Assembly: GCA_015056495.1 (NCBI GenBank)
Contig: SVGC01000002.1
Location: forward strand, 98,075-162,074
Length of the DNA: 64,000 nucleotides
DNA from: Butyrivibrio sp.
GTDB taxonomy: Bacteria > Bacillota > Clostridia > Lachnospirales > Lachnospiraceae
Reading direction: 5' to 3'
The position numbers were made by a program, and so were the translations under genes. Positions 17,888 to 25,547 of the stretch are shown here, piece by piece; the first letter of the stretch is position 1, and every line of letters begins with the position of its first letter. A model generated the notes under the pieces. That model worked only from the letters and a program-made list of their open reading frames with translations, had not been told where the DNA came from and made no database searches.

Positions 17888-17982
17888 GAAAAATTTTTAT
17901 CATTGATGAAAAAAAGAAAAGGTTTATTTTTTCTTAGTGTTCATCTATAATAAATAAATGTGCTATTACGTCTTTACTGTTG

Positions 17983-17988
17983 TATAAT
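17983..17988 (+). promoter_or_regulatory. Probable -10 box upstream of yloU
   Basis: TATAAT about 50 bases before the Asp23/Gls24 gene. No good -35 match is seen at the right distance, so the promoter is tentative. Confidence 0.4.
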
Positions 17989-18037
17989 TATTAAATAAGG
18001 CTTATATAAGTAATAAGCGCAATAAGGAGGATACAAT

Positions 18038-18400
18038 ATGAAAGCTTCTTCAATGAACACACATATGGGCAACATCTCCATTGATAAGGAAGTTATTGCA
18101 CAGTATGCAGGTGCAGTTGCAATGGAATGCTTTGGTATTGTCGGTATGGCAAATGTTAATGTTAAGGATGGACTTGTAAGCTTACTTAAGCTTGACAGTA
18201 TGACAAGAGGAATCAATGTCTCTCTCGACCAGTCACAGAAGCTGACTCTTGACTTCCATGTTATTGTTTCTTATGGTGTTAGCATTTCTGCTGTTGCAGA
18301 CAATCTGATCGATAGTGTAAAATATAAAGTCGAGGATTTTACAGGACTCGAGATTAGCAAGATCAATATTTATGTTGAGGGCGTTCGTGTTATCGACTAA
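18038..18400 (+). CDS. Asp23/Gls24 family envelope stress response protein (YloU-like)
   Basis: 120-residue Asp23 domain protein. Members assemble near the membrane and are linked to envelope stress; YloU is encoded next to FakA (YloV) in most Firmicutes and regulates lipid-linked functions in ways not fully known. The conserved IDKEVIAQYAGAVAMECFGIVGMA start and the GVRVID end are typical. AAGGAGG RBS. It is the first gene of a yloU-fakA-recG run, with rpmB divergent, matching Bacillus order. Confidence 0.9.
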   Translation: MKASSMNTHMGNISIDKEVIAQYAGAVAMECFGIVGMANVNVKDGLVSLLKLDSMTRGINVSLDQSQKLTLDFHVIVSYGVSISAVADNLIDSVKYKVEDFTGLEISKINIYVEGVRVID

Positions 18401-18436
18401 ATTACTAATTAATTGTAATCTGAGGAGGATTATGTT

Positions 18437-20188
18437 TTGAGCAATAACGTTGTTAGAGCCGATATGCTAAAAAAGATGTTTTTAGCCGGTGCTAAAAATC
18501 TTGAAGCAAAAAAGGAATGGATAAATGAATTAAATGTTTTTCCTGTTCCTGACGGCGATACAGGTACAAATATGACAATGACGATCATGTCTGCTGCTAA
18601 TGAGGTTAATAACCTTCCTGCAGACGCAGATATGGTTACAATCTGTAAGAGCATTTCTTCTGGGTCTCTTCGCGGTGCGAGAGGTAACTCAGGTGTTATT
18701 CTTTCACAGCTTCTTAGAGGATTTACTAAATCTGTTAGAGATAATGAAGAACTTGATACACTTTTAATTGCAGATGGCTTTGAAAAGGCTGTTGAGACAG
18801 CATATAAGGCTGTTATGAAGCCAAAGGAAGGTACAATCCTTACAGTTGCCAAGGGTGCAAGTACTAAGGCTAGAGAACTTGCAGATGCTGGTGAGACAGA
18901 TCTTGATAAGTTCTTTGAGGAGATCATTAAATATGCTGATGAAGTATTAGCTAAGACTCCTGATATGCTTCCTGTTTTAAAACAGGCTGGCGTTGTTGAT
19001 TCAGGCGGACAAGGTCTTGTACAGGTACTTAAGGGAGCATATGATGGTTTCCTTGGAAAAGAGATCGACCTTACAATAACAGAGGATTCAGCAACTCCTG
19101 TATCAAAGAAGAGCACTACAGCACCTCAGGAAGAAGCAGATATTAAATTTGGCTATTGTACTGAGTTTATTGTTCTTTTAAATAAACCTCTTAATGTTAA
19201 GCAGGAAATAGATTTTAAGGCATTTCTTGAATCAATCGGTGACAGTATCGTATTAGTTGCTGATGATGAGATCTGCAAAGTACATGTACATTCTAATGAT
19301 CCGGGTCTTGCTATCCAAAGGGCTCTTATGTATGGTCAGCTTTCAAACATGAAGATCGACAACATGAGAATGGAACATAGAGAAAAGCTTTTCCATGAAA
19401 CTCAGGATGGCACATATGCTGAGATAAAGGTTGAGATCAATGGCGCAGCAGAGCAGACACCTACTTACAAGAAGGGTGATGATATTCCTCTTATGGAAGA
19501 GGCTAAGCCGGCTCCAGAGATGCCTAAGAAAGACATGGGCTTTGTTACTGTATGTGCTGGTGATGGACTTGCAGATATCTTTAGAGGACTTGGTGTAGAC
19601 TACGTTATCGAGGGTGGTCAGACCATGAACCCAAGTACTGCAGATATCTTAGATGCTATTGATAAAGTAAATGCTGATACAGTATTTGTTCTTCCAAACA
19701 ACAAGAACATCATACTTGCAGCTAATCAGGCTAAAGACCTTGTAGAAGATAAAAATGTCATTGTTATTCCTACAAAGACAGTTCCTCAGGGTGTTACAGC
19801 TATAATCAATTTCATTCCTGATATTGCAGCTTCTGATAACGAAGAAGCTATGAAGGATGCTATTACATCTGTTCATAGTGGTGAAGTTACATATGCTGTA
19901 AGAGATACAGTCATTGATGACGTTGAGATCAAGCAGGGTGATTACATGGGAATCGGCGATAGCGGTATTCTCGGTGTTGGTCAGGACAAAAATGAAGTTA
20001 CTTTTGATATGATCAAAAAGCTGATGTCTGATGATCTGGAACTAATCAGTATCTACTATGGTAGTGATATTACTGAAGATGAAGCAACTAAGCTTCGTGA
20101 TAAGGTTGCAGAAGAGTTTTCTAACTGCGATATAGAACTTCAGTATGGCGGACAGCCAATCTATTACTATATTGTATCTACAGAGTAA
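18437..20188 (+). CDS. fakA: DAK2 domain fatty acid kinase FakA (YloV)
   Basis: Phosphorylates fatty acids held by FakB (DegV) proteins so that exogenous fatty acids can enter phospholipid synthesis. 583 residues: N-terminal DhaL-like kinase domain with PVPDGDTGTNM (36-46; Asp residues bind Mg-ATP) and SLRGARGNSGVILSQLLRG, a middle domain, and a C-terminal EDD-like domain. The start is TTG at 18437, eight bases after GGAGG; an ATG five bases upstream is out of frame and meets a stop after one codon. A FakB-like gene lies 2 kb downstream after recG, supporting the role. Confidence 0.93.
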   Translation: MSNNVVRADMLKKMFLAGAKNLEAKKEWINELNVFPVPDGDTGTNMTMTIMSAANEVNNLPADADMVTICKSISSGSLRGARGNSGVILSQLLRGFTKSVRDNEELDTLLIADGFEKAVETAYKAVMKPKEGTILTVAKGASTKARELADAGETDLDKFFEEIIKYADEVLAKTPDMLPVLKQAGVVDSGGQGLVQVLKGAYDGFLGKEIDLTITEDSATPVSKKSTTAPQEEADIKFGYCTEFIVLLNKPLNVKQEIDFKAFLESIGDSIVLVADDEICKVHVHSNDPGLAIQRALMYGQLSNMKIDNMRMEHREKLFHETQDGTYAEIKVEINGAAEQTPTYKKGDDIPLMEEAKPAPEMPKKDMGFVTVCAGDGLADIFRGLGVDYVIEGGQTMNPSTADILDAIDKVNADTVFVLPNNKNIILAANQAKDLVEDKNVIVIPTKTVPQGVTAIINFIPDIAASDNEEAMKDAITSVHSGEVTYAVRDTVIDDVEIKQGDYMGIGDSGILGVGQDKNEVTFDMIKKLMSDDLELISIYYGSDITEDEATKLRDKVAEEFSNCDIELQYGGQPIYYYIVSTE

Positions 20189-20232
20189 TATTTTGAAGTA
20201 TTGGATCTTTGATCCTAAAGCTAAAATACATG

Positions 20233-20260
20233 GTGGTCGGTATTTACCGGCCACTTTTTA
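20233..20260 (+). terminator. Terminator between fakA and recG
   Basis: GTGGTCGGT (20233-20241) pairs with ACCGGCCAC (20246-20254), one G-U pair, followed by TTTTTA. It probably reduces but does not abolish read-through to recG, whose start is 24 bases on. Confidence 0.78.
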
Positions 20261-20283
20261 GATTATTTAGTGGGGAAACTTAT

Positions 20284-22350
20284 ATGAATGAACAGGCAAT
20301 CCAGGAGTCTGTCATATCTTTAAAAGGAGTTGGAGATAAAACTGCAGCTCTTTTTAGCAAATGTAATGTTCATAATGTTGGGGATCTGATCCACTATTAC
20401 CCAAGAGCCTATGACGAATATGGAGAGATCAAAAGAGTAAGTGATTCCAGAGTTGGAGAAATCTGTACCGTCAGATGCGTGATAACAGGAAGTATTACGA
20501 ATCGTAAGGTCAGAAATCTTTCAATTCTGAATTTTGCTGCAAGTGATATAACAGGGCAGATCAAATTCACTTATTTTAACATGCCCTATTTACGAAGCTC
20601 TCTAAGATCAGGTAAATATTATATTTTCAGAGGTATGCTTCAGCAAAAAGGCACAAGCCTTGTTATGGAACAGGCTCAGATATTTACTGATGAAGAATAT
20701 ATCCCATTAAGTGGAAGCATGCAGCCAAGATACCCACTGGTCAAAGGTTTGACCAATAATACTGTCATAAAGACTGTAAAACAGGGACTGATGCTTACTG
20801 CTGGCATGGATGACCCTATTCCGGAAGATATTATATCTGAGATGGGGCTTACATCAATTAATGATGCTATAAGAAATATACATTTCCCATCTTCTAAGGA
20901 TAAATTGTTAAAAGCTCATAGGAGATTAGCTTTTGATGAATTTTTAACCTTTATCATCAAGGTAAGATTATTAAAGCAGCAATCTGATGAATCTGTTAAC
21001 ATTCATAAAATGATACCTGTATCAGACACTGAGAGGCTTCTTGAATGCCTGCCTTTTAATCTGACTGCCACACAAGGCCATATCTGGGAAGAGATACAGA
21101 AGGATCTTGGCGGTAAGCATGTAATGAACAGACTCATCCAGGGAGATGTTGGATCCGGAAAGACCATTCTGGCCTTTTTGGCACTACTTATGACTGCTTC
21201 CAACGGATATCAGGGTGCCATAATGGCTCCAACTGAAGTTCTTGCCAGACAGCATTATGAATCTTTTGTTGATATGACAGAAAAATATGGCTTGAATCTT
21301 AAACCGGTCCTTCTTGTAGGTTCTCTATCTGCAGCTCAGAAGAAAGCTGCCCAAAAGCTTATAGCCGAAGGAGATGCCAATCTTATAGTTGGAACCAATG
21401 CACTTATGCAGGAAAAGGTCTCCTACAAAAATCTGGCACTGGTTATAACAGATGAACAACATAGATTTGGAGTAAGACAGAGATCTTTACTAGCCGGTAA
21501 AGGCGAAGAATGTCATGTGCTTGCCATGAGTGCAACGCCTATCCCTAGAACTCTTGCAATTATTTTGTATGGCGATCTTCATATCTCAATATTAAATGAA
21601 ATGCCTGGAGGAAGACTTCCAATTAAGAACTGCGTAGTAGGACCAAATTACAGGCCAACTGCTTATAAGTTTATCGCTGATCAGGTTGCTCAGGGACATC
21701 AGGCTTATGTCATATGTCCTATGATCGAGCAGGGTGAGATGGATGGGGTAGAAAATGTTACTGATTATACTCAGACATTAAAAGCAATGCTCCCTCCAAG
21801 CGTACGTATAGATATGCTTCATGGCAAAATGAAACCTGCTGTTAAAGACGAGCTCATGGAAGAATTTTCCAAAGGAAACATCGATGTTCTTGTTTCTACA
21901 ACTGTAATAGAAGTAGGAATCAATGTACCTAACGCTACGGTCATGATGATCGAGAATGCTGAACGCTTTGGACTTGCCCAGCTTCATCAGCTAAGAGGCC
22001 GTGTTGGTAGAGGAAATGCCCAGTCATATTGCATTTTTATCAATAGTACCGGTAAAGAAGAGGCTCAGAAACGTCTGGATATCATGAATCATAGTAATGA
22101 CGGCTTTAAGATAGCTGAGGAAGATCTTAAACAACGAGGTCCCGGTGACTTTTTTGGCGTAAGACAAAGTGGTGACCTTAATTTTGCCGTTGGTGATATT
22201 TATAATGACAGTGATCTGCTTCAAAAAGCTGCATTATATGCAGATAAGATATTAGAAGAGGATCCTGATCTGAAAATGGCTAAATATGAGAAGCTTAGAC
22301 GCATTCTTTATCCGAATGGTTTGATTTCATTTGACTTTAGCACATTATAA
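20284..22350 (+). CDS. recG: ATP-dependent DNA helicase RecG
   Basis: Remodels stalled replication forks and junctions. 688 residues: N-terminal wedge/OB domain (about 60-160), helicase core with Walker A GDVGSGKT (about 288-295), DEQH (about 390-393), TTVIEVGINVPNA and the QLRGRVGRG motif VI. Family-normal length. The start at ATG 20284 follows TGGGGAAA; the longer reading frame would run back through the terminator hairpin. It sits after fakA as in Bacillus, here followed by a FakB-like gene. Confidence 0.97.
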   Translation: MNEQAIQESVISLKGVGDKTAALFSKCNVHNVGDLIHYYPRAYDEYGEIKRVSDSRVGEICTVRCVITGSITNRKVRNLSILNFAASDITGQIKFTYFNMPYLRSSLRSGKYYIFRGMLQQKGTSLVMEQAQIFTDEEYIPLSGSMQPRYPLVKGLTNNTVIKTVKQGLMLTAGMDDPIPEDIISEMGLTSINDAIRNIHFPSSKDKLLKAHRRLAFDEFLTFIIKVRLLKQQSDESVNIHKMIPVSDTERLLECLPFNLTATQGHIWEEIQKDLGGKHVMNRLIQGDVGSGKTILAFLALLMTASNGYQGAIMAPTEVLARQHYESFVDMTEKYGLNLKPVLLVGSLSAAQKKAAQKLIAEGDANLIVGTNALMQEKVSYKNLALVITDEQHRFGVRQRSLLAGKGEECHVLAMSATPIPRTLAIILYGDLHISILNEMPGGRLPIKNCVVGPNYRPTAYKFIADQVAQGHQAYVICPMIEQGEMDGVENVTDYTQTLKAMLPPSVRIDMLHGKMKPAVKDELMEEFSKGNIDVLVSTTVIEVGINVPNATVMMIENAERFGLAQLHQLRGRVGRGNAQSYCIFINSTGKEEAQKRLDIMNHSNDGFKIAEEDLKQRGPGDFFGVRQSGDLNFAVGDIYNDSDLLQKAALYADKILEEDPDLKMAKYEKLRRILYPNGLISFDFSTL

Positions 22351-22430
22351 AAGTATCATTATTATCGTATAAAATTTTTTTAACTATATATTTAGACTTG
22401 ATTTATTTGATGAAAGTCAGTGGAGGAGAA

Positions 22431-23300
22431 ATGTCTAAAGTAGCGATTGTAACAGATAGTAATAGTGGTATTACGCAGGCGCAGGCTAAGGAACTTGGGA
22501 TCTATGTTGTTCCAATGCCTTTTATGATCAATGATAAAGAATATTTTGAAGACATCAATTTGACTCAGGAAGAGTTCTATAAATTACTTGCTGAAGATGC
22601 TAATGTTTCAACAAGTCAGCCTACTCCTGATTCTCTTATGAAGACATGGGACAATATTCTCAAGGATTATGAGCAGATTGTTTATATACCAATGAGCAGT
22701 GGCCTTTCAGGCTCTTGCCAGAGCGCATATATGATTGCTATGCAGTTTTATGATGGCAAGGTATTTGTAGTAGATAATCAGAGAATCTCAGTAACTCAGA
22801 GACAGTCTGTTTTAGATGCTTTTGAAATGGCTGAAAAAGGCATGAGTGGTGAAGAGATCAGAGATAAGCTCGTTGAGGTCAAGTTTGAGTCAAGTATATA
22901 TATTATGCTGGATACTCTGTACTATCTTAAAAAGGGTGGAAGGATCACTCCTGCAGCTGCTGCACTTGGAACACTTCTCCGTTTAAAGCCTGTACTTCAG
23001 ATCCAAGGTGAAAAGCTTGATGCTTTTGCCAAGGCAAGAACTTCAAATCAGGGAAAGACCATTATGATCAATGCCATGAAAAAAGATTTTGAAGAGCGTT
23101 TTGGCGGATTTGATGCAAAAGATGTATGGCTTTCAGGAGCATATACATTTGATAAAGATGGAGCTATGAATTGGAAGAAAGAAGTAGAAGAGGCATTCCC
23201 AGGTTATGAGATGCATCTTGATCCTCTTTCACTTAGTGTTGCCTGCCATATTGGACCTGGCGCACTTGCTATTGCAGCTTCCAGAAAGATACATGTTTAA
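22431..23300 (+). CDS. DegV family fatty-acid-binding protein (FakB-like)
   Basis: Binds a single fatty acid and presents it to FakA for phosphorylation. 289 residues: VAIVTDSNSGIT start, the STSQPTP loop that contacts the carboxylate (about 61-67), MSSGLSGS, and the LRLKPVLQIQGEKLDAFAKART region, all typical of DegV proteins. ATG 22431 is chosen because TGGAGGAG precedes it. Being in the same cluster as fakA (gap filled by recG) supports a FakB role; its chain preference cannot be told. Confidence 0.9.
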   Translation: MSKVAIVTDSNSGITQAQAKELGIYVVPMPFMINDKEYFEDINLTQEEFYKLLAEDANVSTSQPTPDSLMKTWDNILKDYEQIVYIPMSSGLSGSCQSAYMIAMQFYDGKVFVVDNQRISVTQRQSVLDAFEMAEKGMSGEEIRDKLVEVKFESSIYIMLDTLYYLKKGGRITPAAAALGTLLRLKPVLQIQGEKLDAFAKARTSNQGKTIMINAMKKDFEERFGGFDAKDVWLSGAYTFDKDGAMNWKKEVEEAFPGYEMHLDPLSLSVACHIGPGALAIAASRKIHV

Positions 23301-23320
23301 TTCCATGATTTATGAAATTT

Positions 23321-23405
23321 GAAAACAGGCTTTTAAAGGCAACTTACCTATCAGCTTGTTTTCTATATTAAAATTTTTATGAAATCCGCAACATGTGCGG
23401 ATTTC
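23321..23405 (+). terminator. Two hairpins after the DegV gene
   Basis: First: GAAAACAGGCT (23321-23331) with AGCTTGTTTTC (23353-23363), one G-U pair, 21-base loop. Second: GAAATCCGCA (23381-23390) with TGCGGATTTC (23396-23405), 5-base loop. Neither has a clear T-tract after it, so termination is likely but not certain. Confidence 0.5.
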
Positions 23406-23458
23406 TGCAATTAACTCAAAATAATACCAATTAAGTTTTTAGGGGGTTATATCTATAT

Positions 23459-25381
23459 ATGTCTGAAAATAATCAGTATGGCGCGTCCAGTATTACTGTA
23501 CTAGAAGGTCTCGAGGCTGTTAGAAAAAGACCGGGAATGTATATTGGAAGCGTTTCTACTCGTGGACTTAACCATCTTGTATACGAGATAGTAGATAATG
23601 CAGTCGACGAGCACCTTGCAGGTTACTGCAGCCATATTCATGTGACTCTTGAAGAAGACGGATCTGCGACTGTAGAAGATAACGGTCGTGGTATCCCAGT
23701 TGGTATGCACGCCAAGGGAATTACTGCTGAACGAGTAGTTCTTACTATGCTGCATGCCGGTGGTAAATTTGATAATAATGCTTATAAGACCAGCGGTGGT
23801 TTACACGGCGTTGGTTCATCAGTTGTTAACGCACTTTCTACAAGATTAGATATCAGTATCAAAAGAGATGGTCATATCTATAAAGACAGCTACGAAAGAG
23901 GTATTCCAACAACAGAGCTTATTAATGGACTTCTTCCAGTAGTTGGCGACACCAAGAAAACCGGAACAACAATAAATTTCCTTCCGGATGATACTATTTT
24001 TGAAAAAACAAGATTTAAAGAAGATGAAATAAAGAACAGATTACATGAGACAGCTTATTTAAATCCTGAACTTACTATTATTTTTGATGATAAGAGGCCT
24101 GATACTATGGAACATGTTGAGTTCCATGAGCCGGACGGCATCACAGGCTTTATTCAGGATATGAATAAGTCAAAAGAAGTTGTTCATGATGTAATTGCAT
24201 TTTCAGGTGAGAGCGAAGGCATATCTGTTGAGATCGCATTCCAGTATGTTAATGAGTTCCATGAAGATGTCCTTGGTTTTTGTAATAATATTTACAATGC
24301 TGAAGGCGGTACACATATTACCGGCTTTAAAACCATGTTTACAAATATCATCAACAACTATGCAAGAGAATTGAACATCCTTAAGGATAAGGATGTTAAC
24401 TTTACAGGTGCTGATGTTCGAAATGGTATGACAGCTGTTATATCTATCAAACATCCTGATCCTAGATTTGAGGGTCAGACCAAGACCAAGCTTGATAATC
24501 AGGATGCTACCAAGGTTGTATCCAAGATAACAGGTGATGAGCTTACAAGATATTTTGACAGAAATCTCGAGACATTAAAATCTATTATCGGCTGTGCTGA
24601 AAAAGCTGCCAAGATCCGTAAAACAGAAGAAAAAGCAAAGACAAATATGCTGACAAAGCAGAAATACTCTTTTGATTCTAACGGAAAGCTTGCTAACTGT
24701 ATCAGTAAAGAGGCTGATAAGTGTGAAATCTTCATAGTAGAGGGTGATTCTGCCGGTGGTAGTGCCAAGATGGCCAGAGATAGAATGTATCAGGCTATCC
24801 TGCCTATCAGAGGTAAGATCCTTAACGTAGAAAAAGCCAGCATTGATAAGGTACTTGCCAATGCTGAGATCAAGGCTATGATCAATGCCTTTGGATGCGG
24901 ATTTTCAGAGGGCTACGGCAATGACTTTGATATTTCCAAGCTTCGCTATGACAAGATCGTTATCATGGCCGATGCCGACGTAGATGGTGAACATATTGCC
25001 ACACTGCTTTTGACATTGTTCTATAGATTTATGCCGGAGCTAATTTTCCAGGGTCACGTATATATTGCAATGCCACCTCTTTATAAGGTTATGCCTTCTA
25101 AAGGTAAAGAAGAGTATCTCTATGATGATGCGGCACTTGATAAATATCGCAAGACACACAAAGGCAATTTTACTCTTCAGAGATATAAGGGTCTTGGTGA
25201 GATGGATCCTACTCAGTTATGGGAGACAACACTTGATCCTGCTCGTCGTATGATGAGAGTAGTTGAAATAGATGATGCTAAAATGGCATCTCAGATGACT
25301 GAACTTCTTATGGGTACTGACGTACCTCCTAGAAGAGACTTCATACATCAGCATGCAACAGACGCAGAGCTTGATATTTGA
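23459..25381 (+). CDS. parE: Type IIA DNA topoisomerase subunit B (ParE/GyrB family; probably topoisomerase IV)
   Basis: ATPase subunit that pairs with the following gene to pass DNA strands. 640 residues: GHKL ATPase with DNAVDE (about 46-51) and GGLHGVGSSVVNAL, transducer domain, TOPRIM with EGDSAGGSAK (about 429) and DADVDG (about 504), and the C-terminal QRYKGLGEM. GyrB and ParE are hard to tell apart; I favour ParE because the partner subunit lacks a GyrA box and no dnaA/recF origin genes are near. RBS is GGGGG, farther from the ATG than usual. A plain GyrB remains possible. Confidence 0.9.
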   Translation: MSENNQYGASSITVLEGLEAVRKRPGMYIGSVSTRGLNHLVYEIVDNAVDEHLAGYCSHIHVTLEEDGSATVEDNGRGIPVGMHAKGITAERVVLTMLHAGGKFDNNAYKTSGGLHGVGSSVVNALSTRLDISIKRDGHIYKDSYERGIPTTELINGLLPVVGDTKKTGTTINFLPDDTIFEKTRFKEDEIKNRLHETAYLNPELTIIFDDKRPDTMEHVEFHEPDGITGFIQDMNKSKEVVHDVIAFSGESEGISVEIAFQYVNEFHEDVLGFCNNIYNAEGGTHITGFKTMFTNIINNYARELNILKDKDVNFTGADVRNGMTAVISIKHPDPRFEGQTKTKLDNQDATKVVSKITGDELTRYFDRNLETLKSIIGCAEKAAKIRKTEEKAKTNMLTKQKYSFDSNGKLANCISKEADKCEIFIVEGDSAGGSAKMARDRMYQAILPIRGKILNVEKASIDKVLANAEIKAMINAFGCGFSEGYGNDFDISKLRYDKIVIMADADVDGEHIATLLLTLFYRFMPELIFQGHVYIAMPPLYKVMPSKGKEEYLYDDAALDKYRKTHKGNFTLQRYKGLGEMDPTQLWETTLDPARRMMRVVEIDDAKMASQMTELLMGTDVPPRRDFIHQHATDAELDI

Positions 25382-25427
25382 TTTTTATGATATAGGAAAT
25401 TTCTCCGAAATTCCTATATCATAAAAA
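25382..25427. repeat. Long near-perfect inverted repeat between topoisomerase subunit genes
   Basis: Left arm 25382-25403 and right arm 25407-25427 match over 21 bases with one extra A on the left and a 3-base loop. It starts directly after the parE stop codon. The right arm ends in A residues, so it is not a standard + strand terminator; it may stabilise the upstream mRNA end or belong to a repeat element. Confidence 0.75.
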
Positions 25428-25466
25428 ACGCTCCGCTATGGATGCGCACTCGCGCGATAGGAATAT

Positions 25467-25520
25467 GTTGCATAAATGCAACCGCGCTCGGCGCGAGAAT
25501 GTCGCAAGCGACATTCTTAT
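25467..25520. repeat. Palindromic repeat, copy 2 (compound)
   Basis: GTTGCAT/ATGCAAC (25467-25482) followed by GAATGTCGC/GCGACATTC (25497-25516) and TTATTTATT. The second hairpin shares its core with the repeat at 5500-5527. The stretch between the first hairpin and this one is locally GC-rich (GCGCTCGGCGCGAG), unlike the surrounding DNA. Confidence 0.6.
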
Positions 25521-25547
25521 TTATTATGAAGATAGGGGAAACTATTA

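Noticed and set aside
18430..19116. 228-codon open frame on the minus strand within fakA
   Set aside because: Ser/Thr/Leu-rich translation antisense to a well-conserved kinase domain, no RBS; a shadow of fakA codon bias.
20188..20205. 18-base exact match with 36099-36116 (ATATTTTGAAGTATTGGA)
   Set aside because: AT-rich, no extension on either side, and the contexts (after fakA, before hisG) are unrelated; probably chance, at most a shared fragment of leader sequence.
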